In this document: in pieces, positions 1 to 8,073 of the stretch
Layout: every line of letters starts with the position of its first letter
How positions within the stretch are numbered: position 1 is the stretch's first letter
Program-made: the position numbers and the translations under genes
The notes under the pieces: generated by a model
What the model saw: the letters and a program-made list of their open reading frames with translations, nothing else
Databases searched by the model: none
Told to the model about the DNA's origin: nothing
NCBI RefSeq assembly: GCF_016916835.1
Contig: NZ_JAFFIX010000012.1
Span: 1 to 64,000 of the forward strand
DNA from: Actinacidiphila bryophytorum
GTDB taxonomy: Bacteria; Actinomycetota; Actinomycetes; Streptomycetales; Streptomycetaceae
Reading direction: 5' to 3'
DNA length: 64,000 nt

Positions 1-36
1 CGCAAACACCCCGCGGATCGCCGCCGGGGTGACCCG

Positions 37-1683
37 ATGAGCGCACCTCGCGGCGCAGCCCGCCGCACGCACGGCCGGGGCGCCCTCGTCCCCGCACTGA
101 CGGCGCTGCTCGTGCCGATACTCCAGGCCGGCCCCGCCGCAGACACCGCGTCAGCCACCGCCTCGGCCGCGGCGCCGGCGACCGCCGAGGTGCCGGCCGC
201 CCTGCCGGTGAACGGCAGCTTCCCCGCGGGCCTGACGATGAAGACGGTCATCTACAACACCCAGGTCACCGCGCTGCAGCAGCGCAAGACCGCGCTGACC
301 ACCGACAAGGCCTCGCTCACCCGGGCGGCCGCGACGTTCGACTCGGCCAGGGACACGTACAACGCCAAGGACGCCGCGTGCGCGGCCCGGGTGACCGCCC
401 ACAACCAGAAGCTCGACGCCCACAACGCGAAAGTGGACGCCTTCAACGCTGCCACGCACACCTATGTGCTGCCCGCCGAGCAGGCCGGCTACGACGCGGC
501 CCAGGCCGAGAAGCAGCAACTCGACGCGGAAGGCGCCGCGCTGGACGAGGAGTCCGCGTCGATCACCGCCGAGCGCGGGCAGCTCGACACCGAGGAAGCA
601 CAACTCACCGAGCAAAAGACGCAGTTGGCGGCGGACCTGGCCGACCACAATGCGCGGGCCGCGGCCTGGACCTCCGACGAGCAGCAGGCGGAGTCGACCA
701 GGCGGCAGCTGCTCGCGCAGATGGTGGCGGCATTGCAGGAGCTGCTCGACGCGCCGCCCGCGCAGGCCGCCGCGATGGCCGAGGGTGCGGATGCCGCGCA
801 ACCGCCGGCACCGGCCGGCGCGCAGCCGGCCCAGGCGCCCGGCGGCGACCCGGTCTCGCGTTCCGGCCAGGTCGCCTCGCTCGCCGGCTACGCGGTGGCC
901 CAGCACGTCCCCATGCGCTTCCAACCCGTCGCGGTGCGGCTGCTGCCGGGCGCGACGGCGGGGGTGCGGGCGGCGGACGCGGCGCAGTTGCCGCTGTCGG
1001 CGGTCTACGACGGCCTCGTGCCCGAGGAGAACGGGCACTACCTGGCCGTCGCCCTGCGGAGCAGCCGGGCGGGGACCGACGGGGCGGGGCGTGCCTTCGA
1101 CGGTGTCCTGGCCCACGGCGGGCAGGGCACCGCGACCGTCGACGGCCGCCCGGCCGTGGTCGACGGGACCGTGACCGTCCCCGACGACGACCGGGCCGGC
1201 GACCCCTGCAACACCGGCGCAGGATTCACCGGCAGCACCATCGTCTACCTGCCCCGCCACAAGCACGCGGGGGCGTGCGTGGCCACCGGCGCCTTCGGAC
1301 AGCTCGGCCCGGCGAACTACACGCCGCCCGGCCGGCCCGGTCTCCGCTTCGCGCTGCCGGGCCTGACGACCCTGCCGGAGAAGAACCGGTCCCGGGGGCA
1401 CCTCATCGGCTACGCCATGGGCGGCTCGAACAAGGACACCCGCAACTTCGTCCCGCTGTACGGGGCCGCCAACCAGTGGATGTTCGACCACGCCGAGAAG
1501 CCGGTGGTGGGCGCGATCAAGTCCGGCGGGCACGTGTACGTCGAGGCGTACCCGCACTACGACGACCCGGACTCGGCGGTGCCGACGACGGTCGACTACG
1601 TCACGCACGGCGACGTCGACGAGGAGTGCGTGGTGGTGAACAACCCCACCGGCGCCGGAAGCCACTGCGAGGACGGGTCCTGA
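37..1683 (+). CDS. Secreted DNA/RNA non-specific endonuclease with coiled-coil N-terminus
   Basis: A 548-residue exported protein, probably degrading nucleic acid outside the cell. Residues 1-40 look like a signal peptide (basic start, hydrophobic stretch ALTALLVPILQA). Residues about 65-240 are Ala/Gln/Glu-rich with heptad character and should form long coiled coils. Residues about 240-275 are a Pro/Ala linker. The C-terminal third carries RSRGHLIG (R453-G454-H455), then N470 and N479. This matches the RGH metal/general-base motif and following Asn residues of the DNA/RNA non-specific endonuclease (EndoNS_2-like) family. C391 and C414 could form a disulfide. ATG at 37 is the first plausible start; promoter evidence is at the window edge. 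It precedes the VWA/PP2C/kinase triad on the same strand with an 84-nt gap, so co-regulation is possible but not shown. The coiled-coil arrangement resembles polymorphic-toxin carriers, but no toxin-immunity pair is seen. Confidence 0.75.
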   Translation: MSAPRGAARRTHGRGALVPALTALLVPILQAGPAADTASATASAAAPATAEVPAALPVNGSFPAGLTMKTVIYNTQVTALQQRKTALTTDKASLTRAAATFDSARDTYNAKDAACAARVTAHNQKLDAHNAKVDAFNAATHTYVLPAEQAGYDAAQAEKQQLDAEGAALDEESASITAERGQLDTEEAQLTEQKTQLAADLADHNARAAAWTSDEQQAESTRRQLLAQMVAALQELLDAPPAQAAAMAEGADAAQPPAPAGAQPAQAPGGDPVSRSGQVASLAGYAVAQHVPMRFQPVAVRLLPGATAGVRAADAAQLPLSAVYDGLVPEENGHYLAVALRSSRAGTDGAGRAFDGVLAHGGQGTATVDGRPAVVDGTVTVPDDDRAGDPCNTGAGFTGSTIVYLPRHKHAGACVATGAFGQLGPANYTPPGRPGLRFALPGLTTLPEKNRSRGHLIGYAMGGSNKDTRNFVPLYGAANQWMFDHAEKPVVGAIKSGGHVYVEAYPHYDDPDSAVPTTVDYVTHGDVDEECVVVNNPTGAGSHCEDGS

Positions 1684-1767
1684 GACCCACCGCAGGACGA
1701 GGTGCGGCCGGGGCAGCAGGCCCTGGCCGCAGAAACCACAAGAAGACCACCACGGGAGAGGATCCGC

Positions 1768-2445
1768 ATGTCGGAAACAAGGGGTGTGCTGCTGCCGGCC
1801 TATGTGCTGGCGGACGAGTCGGGGTCGATGAGTCCCTATCTGGGGGACCTGTCCGACGGGTTGACGTCGCTGTGCGAGGGGCTGCGCGCCGAGCCGATGG
1901 TCGCGGCGAAGCTGCGGCTGGCGGTGCTGGGCTTCTCCGACGACGTCCAAGTGCGGCTCGCGGTGGCCGACATGCGTACCGAGAGCACACTTCCGCAGAT
2001 GGTGATCCGCGGACTGACCAGCTACAAGGCGGTGTTCGAGGACCTGTTGCAGCGGATCCCCGCCGACGTGCAGTGGCTGCGCGGCGAGGGCTACAAGGTG
2101 CACCGCCCCGTGGTGTTCCTGCTCAGTGACGGGCAGCCCACCGACGGCAGGTCGTGGCGCAGCCCGCATGCGCAGCTGACCGACAGGTCGCAGACCCCGA
2201 CGGCGCCGAACATCATCGCCTGCGGCATCGGCGACGCGCGGGCCGACACCATGCTGGAGGTCGCCACCCGCCCCGAGTTCGCCTTCGTCGCGAAGTCCGG
2301 GACGGACCTCGGCCAGGCGATCTCGGAGTTCTTCCACTCGCTGACGTCCAGCCTGGTGGCCTCGGGGCACGCCCTGAACTCCGCGAGCCCGCAGCTCGTG
2401 GTCAACCGTCCCGAGCAGTTCACCATGGCGATCGACGAGGTGTGA
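1768..2445 (+). CDS. VWA-domain protein (TerY-like)
   Basis: A 225-residue protein that is essentially one von Willebrand factor A domain. The MIDAS motif is complete at D16-E-S18-G-S20 (LADESGSMSPY), followed by the TerY-style helix with LSDGLTSL and later LLSDGQPTDG. ATG 1768 is chosen because GGGAGAGG precedes it; the open frame continues further upstream without an SD. VWA proteins bind partners through a divalent metal ion. In TerY-P modules the VWA protein sits beside a PP2C phosphatase and a kinase, exactly as here. The stop is 2 nt before the GTG of the phosphatase, so translation is almost certainly coupled. No Ter (TerD/TerC) protein is visible in the window, so a role in metal or phage stress is inference only. 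Confidence 0.85.
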   Translation: MSETRGVLLPAYVLADESGSMSPYLGDLSDGLTSLCEGLRAEPMVAAKLRLAVLGFSDDVQVRLAVADMRTESTLPQMVIRGLTSYKAVFEDLLQRIPADVQWLRGEGYKVHRPVVFLLSDGQPTDGRSWRSPHAQLTDRSQTPTAPNIIACGIGDARADTMLEVATRPEFAFVAKSGTDLGQAISEFFHSLTSSLVASGHALNSASPQLVVNRPEQFTMAIDEV

Positions 2446-2447
2446 GC

Positions 2448-3416
2448 GTGGACACCGACAACGCACCAGTGCCCGCAGGCCCGCGTGACGTGCCGCCGCC
2501 GGCCGCTCCGCCGCCCCCGCCCTGGCAGTCGGTGCAGCCCTGGCAGCGGATCACCGTCGGCACCCCGGGGCCGGAGTTCGAGGCGCTGCCGCCCGGCGAG
2601 TACGCCTACGACGTCCCCGACACCGAGTGCGACGGCTGGTCGACCGGTGAACTGGCCATGCGCTTCGCGTCCGTTCGCGGTGCCAAGCACCGCTACTACC
2701 GGCAGCCGCGGCAGGACGCGGCTCGCGCGGCGGTCCATGCGGCCAGCGGCAGCGTCGTCTTCGCCGTCGCCGACGGCGTCTCCAGCGCGTCGGAGGCGGA
2801 ACAGGGCGCGGTCGCGGCCTGCCGGGCCGCCGTGGAGCGGATGCTCGACCTGCTCGACGGTGCGGGCGGCCGGGTCGACCTGCGGGACGTGGCGTGCCGG
2901 GCGGCCGACCGGTTGGGGGAGTTGACGCGCTGGCGGCTCGGCGGGAAGGACCCCGAGTTCAGCGAGGTGGCCGGGCTGTACGCGACGACGCTGGTGGCAG
3001 GTGTGGTCCGGCCGCACCCGGAGGGTCCCGTGGTGGAGGTGTGCCGCGTCGGGGACTCGGGGGCGTGGGCGCTGGACCGCGCGAGCGGGCGGTACCAGCA
3101 GCTCTTCCCGACCAAGACCGGCACGGACGTGCTGCTGGTGTCCAGTACGGTGACGCCGCTGCCGCACGTGCCCGACCCGCTGGAGCAGACCGGCAGGCGG
3201 CTGTCCCCCGGCGAGGTGCTGCTGGTGGGCACGGACGGGTTCGCCGACCCGCTCGGCGACGGTGACGGCCAGGTCGGCTCGCTCTTCGCCGCCCACCTCG
3301 CACGCCCGCTGCCGCCGCTGTGGCTCGCCCACCTGCTGGACTTCTCCCGGGAGACCTTCGACGACGACCGCACCCTGCTGGCCGTGTGGCCCTCGGCGCC
3401 GGGGGGCCGGCGGTGA
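2448..3416 (+). CDS. PP2C-family serine/threonine phosphatase
   Basis: A 322-residue cytoplasmic phosphatase. A Pro-rich N-terminus (about 30 residues) precedes a PP2C fold with the metal-binding motif FAVADGVSSAS (Asp of DG), the GDSGAW motif (VCRVGDSGAWAL) and a late DGFADPLGDG Asp. This gives the acidic residues needed for a two-metal active site. It presumably reverses phosphorylation by the kinase encoded next. GTG 2448 starts 2 nt after the VWA stop. The stop codon overlaps the kinase start as GTGA (3413-3416), so the three genes form a translationally coupled unit. It is distinct from SpoIIE-type phosphatases, which carry sensor and ATPase domains. Confidence 0.85.
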   Translation: MDTDNAPVPAGPRDVPPPAAPPPPPWQSVQPWQRITVGTPGPEFEALPPGEYAYDVPDTECDGWSTGELAMRFASVRGAKHRYYRQPRQDAARAAVHAASGSVVFAVADGVSSASEAEQGAVAACRAAVERMLDLLDGAGGRVDLRDVACRAADRLGELTRWRLGGKDPEFSEVAGLYATTLVAGVVRPHPEGPVVEVCRVGDSGAWALDRASGRYQQLFPTKTGTDVLLVSSTVTPLPHVPDPLEQTGRRLSPGEVLLVGTDGFADPLGDGDGQVGSLFAAHLARPLPPLWLAHLLDFSRETFDDDRTLLAVWPSAPGGRR

Positions 3417-5395
3417 ACCCGCCGCGGGTCCCGGTGGTCGAGCACCACAGGCTCACCCTGGGCGGGCAGTTGGGGCAGGGCGGGCAGGGCACCGTCCACG
3501 AGGTCGCCAACCGGAGGATCAACCGGGCGGCGGGCGGCGGCTGGGACGTGGTCTACAAGGAGTACGCCGCCGCCGTCCTGCCCTCCCTGCAGCCGGACGC
3601 CCTGCTGGCACGGGCCGAACTCGTCGGCGAGCTGAACGCCGCGGACGCCGCGTGGCTGTGCGAGAAGACAGCGTGGCCCGCGGCCGTGGTCCAGCGCCAG
3701 GGGAAGACCTGCGGCTTCCTGATGCGCGCGGTCCCCGACCGCTTCCGCTTCGACTTCAGGACCCTGCACGGGACCGGGAGCACCCGGCGGCTCGCCACCA
3801 TGGAGTACCTCCTCAACGACGACGCCTACGTGGCCGGTGTCGGACTGACCGTCAGCACCCGGGACCGGCTGGCCGTGCTGGGCGACCTGGCCGCGACGCT
3901 GAGCCGGCTGCACCGCCTGGGCATCACCGTCGGGGACCTCTCCCCCAAGAACCTGCTGTTCAGCACCTCCCCGCAGGCCGAGTGCTTCCTGATCGACGCC
4001 GACGCCATGCGGCTGCGGGGCACCACCGTGCTCCCGCAGGCCGAGACCCCCGACTGGCAGGTCCCCGACGGCGAGGAGAAGGCGACCGGGGCCGGCGACG
4101 TCTACAAGCTGGCGCTGCTCGCCGTCCGCCTGATCGCCCGCGACCAGACCGCGGCGGACCCCGACGTGCTGTCCGCGGTCGCCCCGGCGCTCGCCGACCT
4201 GGCGCGCTGCAGCCTCGACACCGACCGCAAGCGGCGCCCGACGCCCGCCCTGTGGGCGGAGCATCTGGCCGCCGCCGTCGCGACGGCCTCGACCGTCCCT
4301 GCGGCGGCGCCGACGACGGCAGGACCGGGCACGGGGCCGGTCCTGCAGACCGGGCGGGGGCCTGGCAGCCCCCGCCCGGGAGGACCCACCGCCACGGCCA
4401 CCGCCCCCGCCGCCGCGACCAGCGGCAGCACGGCCAGGGCCAGGGGCTGGTCCGCGCTGGCCGCGAGTGTCGCGGTCGTGGTCGTCGCGATCGCGGGTGT
4501 CGCCACCACGCACTCCGGCCACTCCGGCTCCGGCTCCGCCGCCGCGGCGACCTCCGCCACGGCAGAACCCGCCCCGGAGGACACCGGGTTCACCGACCCC
4601 GCGGACCCGGACGCCGACCCCGCTGACCCGGGCCTGCCGGACCCCGACGACACCGGCGACCCGGACCCGGCGGAGCCCCCGGCGAGCGACACCCCTGAGG
4701 ACCCGCCGACCCCCGACGACCCGGTCGCCGACGCCGAGGTCGGCTCGTGCTTCTACGACCGCGGCACCTCGGGCCACGCCGACCTGGAGGCGACCGACTG
4801 CACCGACGGGGCCTTCAAGGTGGTGGACATCTTCCGCGGCACGACCGACCTGGACGCCTGCGACGACGTCGACGACAACGACGAGAGCGTGTCGTCGTCG
4901 CGCAACGACCGCGTGCTGTGCCTGAGTTACCAGAGCTCGGGCGGCACCGCCTACCACGCGGACCAGGGCGACTGCGTCTACGGCACCCCCGGCGGCTCCT
5001 GGGGCACGGTGAGCTGCGGCACCGGGAACTTCAAGGTCCTGGCCGCCTACCGGGGCACCGGCGACCACACCAAGTGCACGTCCTGGCCGCACTACAACGA
5101 GTGGAAGACCTTCACCGTCTCCCACGACTCGGGCCTGGACGTGCTGCTGTGCCTGTCCATGAACTACCCCGACGACGCCGGATACGCCACGCAGCGCGAA
5201 TGCCTGCTGAAGTCCGGCAGCGGCGGGCAGGCGACCTTCACCAACGTCGGCTCCTGCGCCGCCTCGAACGTGGTGGTCACCGGGCGCACCAGCCGGTACC
5301 GGGCCGCGTCCTTCTGCGGCAACGACGGCTGGACCACCTGGGAGCCCACCGACTACCCGGCGCTCGCCTACACGGTGTGCTGGCGGTCGACATAG
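3413..5395 (+). CDS. Transmembrane protein kinase with extracellular Cys-rich sensor region
   Basis: A 660-residue kinase-like protein starting at GTG 3413, overlapping the phosphatase stop. The N-terminal catalytic domain shows a glycine-rich loop (GQGGQGTV, 21-28), a candidate catalytic lysine in VVYKEY (K49), the catalytic loop GDLSPKN (D175-N180) and DAD at 195-197 in place of DFG. This loop is closer to the kinases of VWA/PP2C triads than to PknB. A transmembrane helix lies at about 346-365. It is followed by an Asp/Pro-rich spacer (about 388-438) and an extracellular domain of about 220 residues. That domain has repeated paired cysteines (VGSCFYDR, GDCVYG, VGSCAAS), probably disulfides. 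The architecture suggests that an external signal is relayed to the cytoplasmic kinase and countered by the neighbouring PP2C, with VWA as scaffold. The ligand is unknown. Confidence 0.82.
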   Translation: MNPPRVPVVEHHRLTLGGQLGQGGQGTVHEVANRRINRAAGGGWDVVYKEYAAAVLPSLQPDALLARAELVGELNAADAAWLCEKTAWPAAVVQRQGKTCGFLMRAVPDRFRFDFRTLHGTGSTRRLATMEYLLNDDAYVAGVGLTVSTRDRLAVLGDLAATLSRLHRLGITVGDLSPKNLLFSTSPQAECFLIDADAMRLRGTTVLPQAETPDWQVPDGEEKATGAGDVYKLALLAVRLIARDQTAADPDVLSAVAPALADLARCSLDTDRKRRPTPALWAEHLAAAVATASTVPAAAPTTAGPGTGPVLQTGRGPGSPRPGGPTATATAPAAATSGSTARARGWSALAASVAVVVVAIAGVATTHSGHSGSGSAAAATSATAEPAPEDTGFTDPADPDADPADPGLPDPDDTGDPDPAEPPASDTPEDPPTPDDPVADAEVGSCFYDRGTSGHADLEATDCTDGAFKVVDIFRGTTDLDACDDVDDNDESVSSSRNDRVLCLSYQSSGGTAYHADQGDCVYGTPGGSWGTVSCGTGNFKVLAAYRGTGDHTKCTSWPHYNEWKTFTVSHDSGLDVLLCLSMNYPDDAGYATQRECLLKSGSGGQATFTNVGSCAASNVVVTGRTSRYRAASFCGNDGWTTWEPTDYPALAYTVCWRST

Positions 5396-5406
5396 GCAGG
5401 CCCGCC

Positions 5407-6249
5407 TCACCGCACGGGCTTCCACCCCCAGGCGGTGAGCATGCCGGCCGACAGCGCAGCGCACCGGTCGGAGTCCAGGTAGCGGACGGCGGCGTCCACG
5501 GACGCGTCGTCGACCTGGCCCGTGGCGAGCATCGCGGGCCTGCTGCGCTGCCATGTGTCGGCCCAGAAGCGGCTGATGGGGCTGCCGGGCAGCAGCGGCG
5601 GCACATGGATCTCGGCCCCCACCGAGCCCAGCCCCGCCTGGCGCAGCAGCTGCGGGTAGGACGGCACCCACGAGACGTCCGTGCCGATGCTCTCCCGCAG
5701 CCCCTGCCACATCGCCCGCATCACCGCGGTGTAGGGGGTGGCGGGCGTACGGTCGCTGGTCAGGTCGACCGCGTCGCTGAGCACCAGCACACCGCCGGGT
5801 GCGACGCGCTCGGCCAGTGCGGCGATCAGCTGTTCGCGCTTCTGGAGGTGCATCAGCACGAAGCGCGCGTGGACCAGCCGGTAGCGGCCGGGCACCGTGC
5901 CGGGTGCGGTGATGTCGGCCTCCAGCACGTCGAGTCCGGGCGCGGGCCGCTCGCGCAGGAAGCGCACGTCGCGGTCGACGGCGACCACGCTCTCCACCCG
6001 GGCCTCGCGCAGCAGCCGGCGGGCGACCGTCCCCGTACCGGCGCCCACGTCGAGGCAGTGCCACCCGGGGCCGGCGCCGAGCGCGTGCAGGCGGGCCATC
6101 GTGGTGTCGTCGTAGGCGAGCGCGCCGAAGTCGATGCGCTCGCCCTCGCCGGCCTGCCCGGGCGGGAAGACTGCCTCCCCGTAGCGCCCGCCGGCCGCGT
6201 CCCCGCTGCCCACGCCAGCGCCTCCCATGTCCCCGCCGGGCTGCTTCAT
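5407..6249 (-). CDS. Class I SAM-dependent methyltransferase
   Basis: A 280-residue soluble methyltransferase. Motif I is WHCLDVGAGTGTVARRLL, followed by VVAVDRD (acidic end of beta-2) and FVLMHLQKREQLIAAL, with a post-motif VLVLSDAVDL. This is the standard Rossmann SAM-binding order of Methyltransf_25/11-like enzymes. ATG 6249 is chosen over the upstream in-frame ATG because GGAGG lies 8 nt ahead. The substrate cannot be predicted; many Streptomyces carry such orphan methyltransferases. It is convergent with the kinase gene (11 nt apart) and downstream of the damaged phosphatase/ATPase gene. Confidence 0.85.
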   Translation of the reverse strand: MKQPGGDMGGAGVGSGDAAGGRYGEAVFPPGQAGEGERIDFGALAYDDTTMARLHALGAGPGWHCLDVGAGTGTVARRLLREARVESVVAVDRDVRFLRERPAPGLDVLEADITAPGTVPGRYRLVHARFVLMHLQKREQLIAALAERVAPGGVLVLSDAVDLTSDRTPATPYTAVMRAMWQGLRESIGTDVSWVPSYPQLLRQAGLGSVGAEIHVPPLLPGSPISRFWADTWQRSRPAMLATGQVDDASVDAAVRYLDSDRCAALSAGMLTAWGWKPVR

Positions 6250-6271
6250 CGCCTGACCTCCGTGAACGCGG

Positions 6272-7237
6272 TCATCCGGCACCGGGTGCGCCGGAGTCGT
6301 GGCCCGGCAGGAGCTGTTCCGCCCAGACCTTCTTGCCGCCCGTGGTGGGGCGCACTCCCCAGTCGTGGGTGAGCTGGGCGGCGAGGAAAAGGCCGCGGCC
6401 GCCCTCGTCGTCGTCGTGGGCGCGGCGCAAGGTGGTCGCGGTCCTGCTGGTGTCGGTGACCTCGCAGGCCAGGGTGTTCTCCCGGCGGATCACCCGCAGC
6501 CCGATCTCGCCGGTGGAGTAGCGCAGGCCGTTGGTGATCAGCTCGCTGACGAGCAGTGCGGTGCTGGGCACCAGCTCGTGCAGGCCCCATTCCGCGAGCT
6601 GCCGGGACACCTCGCGGCGGGCTTCGGCGGCGCTCTCGGGGCGGTTGCGCAGCTGCCACGAGCGGGTGCGGTCGGGGCCGAGGACGCGCGTGCGGGCCAG
6701 GAAGAGGATGGCGTCGTCTCCCGGCCCGTCGGGGAAGGCCTCCGTCAGCGCGTCGTCCGAGGCCTTCTGGAGGTCGCCGTCGGAGGTCGCCAGCGCGCGC
6801 ACCAGCGCGGGTCCCGGTTCTGCCACGCTCCTGGTGTGCAGGGCCAGCACACTGCCGTCGGGCAGGTCGAAGCAGCCTGGGGGTACCCCCGGGCAAGGCT
6901 CTGGGGGAGGGTGGCCGCGGCTCGCCCTGCGCCCCGAGCGCGGGGCACGAGGGGGCGTCCAGGACGGTGGTGGTCCCGTCGGGGAAGACCACCGTCGGCG
7001 CGGGTCCCCCGGCACGGGCCACGGTGCAGGTGCCGGCCACCGGGTCGTAGAAGGCCAGCGCGCAGCCGACGGTGAGCCCGTCGGGCCGCCGGCGGGCGGG
7101 GACGCGCCGGAGCCCGCTCCGCCGCCGCGCGGTCCTTCCTCGGGGCGGGCTTGGGGCATGGCGGGACCTCCCGGACACGGGGCCGGCTGCTCGGCGGGCC
7201 GCGGGACCTCCCGCGGCACCGCATCTGACATCACCAC
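6272..7237 (-). pseudogene. Frameshifted SpoIIE-type PP2C phosphatase / anti-sigma-type ATPase
   Basis: Two reading frames together encode the end of a PP2C (SpoIIE) phosphatase and a complete HATPase_c domain of the RsbW/SpoIIAB type. One frame gives CALAFYDPVAG, TVARAGG and the typical PDGTTTVLDAP. The other resumes at GCFDLPDGSVLALHT and continues through a full ATPase: N-box ELITNGLRYS, G1 EVTDTS and G2 EGGRGLFLA. The break is a 34-nt insertion at 6878-6911 (see repeat). Deleting it fuses the frames exactly as GEPRP|GCFDLP. The N-terminal sensor and most of the phosphatase domain are also absent or out of frame (upstream frame MSDAVPREV). The phosphatase is thus dead, while the ATPase part might still be translated from an internal GTG. 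Confidence 0.75.
6878..6909. repeat. Short Streptomyces-type palindromic repeat inside the phosphatase/ATPase gene
   Basis: The element runs TGGGGGTACCCCC, then GGGCAAGGCT, then CTGGGGGAG. It contains the perfect dyad GGGGGTACCCCC and a third G5 block. It resembles a small repeat I recall as common between Streptomyces genes, although here it lies inside a coding sequence. Removing 34 nt (6878-6911) restores one reading frame across the SpoIIE-like gene, which supports insertion rather than point deletion. Confidence 0.65.
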
Positions 7238-7445
7238 GAATTATGGCGAGATGCAGGGATTCCCCCGGTTCGCCGCGCGCCGCCCAGGCGGCCGACCTCG
7301 CCGCCTGGCGGGTCCGTCCGCACAAGTTCCGCACAGAACCCGCCGCTCCTGACGCACTGTCAAGCGATGGCCCGCGTTACCGTCACAGCATGTGAGCGGG
7401 GGCCGGGAGGCGCCCCGCGGGGGCAGGGACTGGGGGACGATTGCG

Positions 7446-7907
7446 ATGCGACGACGACTGTTCTGGCTTGCCGGGCTGCTCCTCGCGGCCCCGCTGACCG
7501 GCTGCTCGCCGTCGCAGGCCTACGGGTGCACCGCCGTGTCCCTGTCGGTGCGCGACACGCCGGTCGCGGCGATCACCGACGACCTGCCGCTGACCGCGAC
7601 GCTCACGGCGGACGGCAGACCCCTGCCGGGCCGGCCGCTCGACTTCTGGCTCTACGACGAGGGCGCGGGGCAGCCGGCCGGAGCCGGGGTCTACGTCGGC
7701 ACGAAGTCCTCGGGACCCGACGGGGTGGCCCGCCTGACGCTGGCCGGCGGCCCGGCGGGGCAGTTGCCCGCCGGTGCGGTCGCCACGGGCTTCGGCGTAC
7801 ACAAGCCGCAGCGCAAGGACTACTGCGGGGCGAGCGCCAAGGCCCGGCTGCGCTGCGGCAGCGCACCCTCGGCGGCCTGCCCGCCGGTCAGGAAGCCGAC
7901 CGGCTGA
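7446..7907 (+). CDS. Small lipoprotein with Ig-like domain
   Basis: A 153-residue lipoprotein. The N-terminus MRRRLFWLAGLLLAAPLTGC has a basic n-region, hydrophobic h-region and lipobox LTGC, with lipidation expected at C20. The mature part (TLTADGRPLPGRPLDFWLY ... GVARLTLAGG) has the spacing of a bacterial Ig-like fold that decorates surface proteins. Cysteines near the C-terminus (YCGAS, LRCGS, AACP) suggest disulfides. ATG 7446 is used because GGGGGA lies 8-9 nt upstream; the longer frame adds a charged N-terminus incompatible with a signal peptide. It stands alone between two unrelated genes. The function is unknown. Confidence 0.78.
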   Translation: MRRRLFWLAGLLLAAPLTGCSPSQAYGCTAVSLSVRDTPVAAITDDLPLTATLTADGRPLPGRPLDFWLYDEGAGQPAGAGVYVGTKSSGPDGVARLTLAGGPAGQLPAGAVATGFGVHKPQRKDYCGASAKARLRCGSAPSAACPPVRKPTG

Positions 7908-8073
7908 CGCGAGCCCCCCGGAGCCTGCTCGGGCGACCCCGCGGACGGCTCCTCCGCGATCGCACGGAAGGTCTGAACTGCCCGCTTATCGGGCGTATAT
8001 CCGGGCGGACCACGATGGTGCCCGAGGCGGCCGTCGCGAGCGTGCGGGACGGCGCAGGGCGAAGGAGCCATCC

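Noticed and set aside
151-2466. Very long antisense frames opposite the nuclease, hyc-type and propeller genes
   Set aside because: Arg/Pro/Gly-rich products typical of shadow frames in high-GC DNA, lying opposite genes with clear domains.
2696-6064. 1122-codon antisense frame opposite the kinase
   Set aside because: Low-complexity translation, overlaps three well-supported genes.
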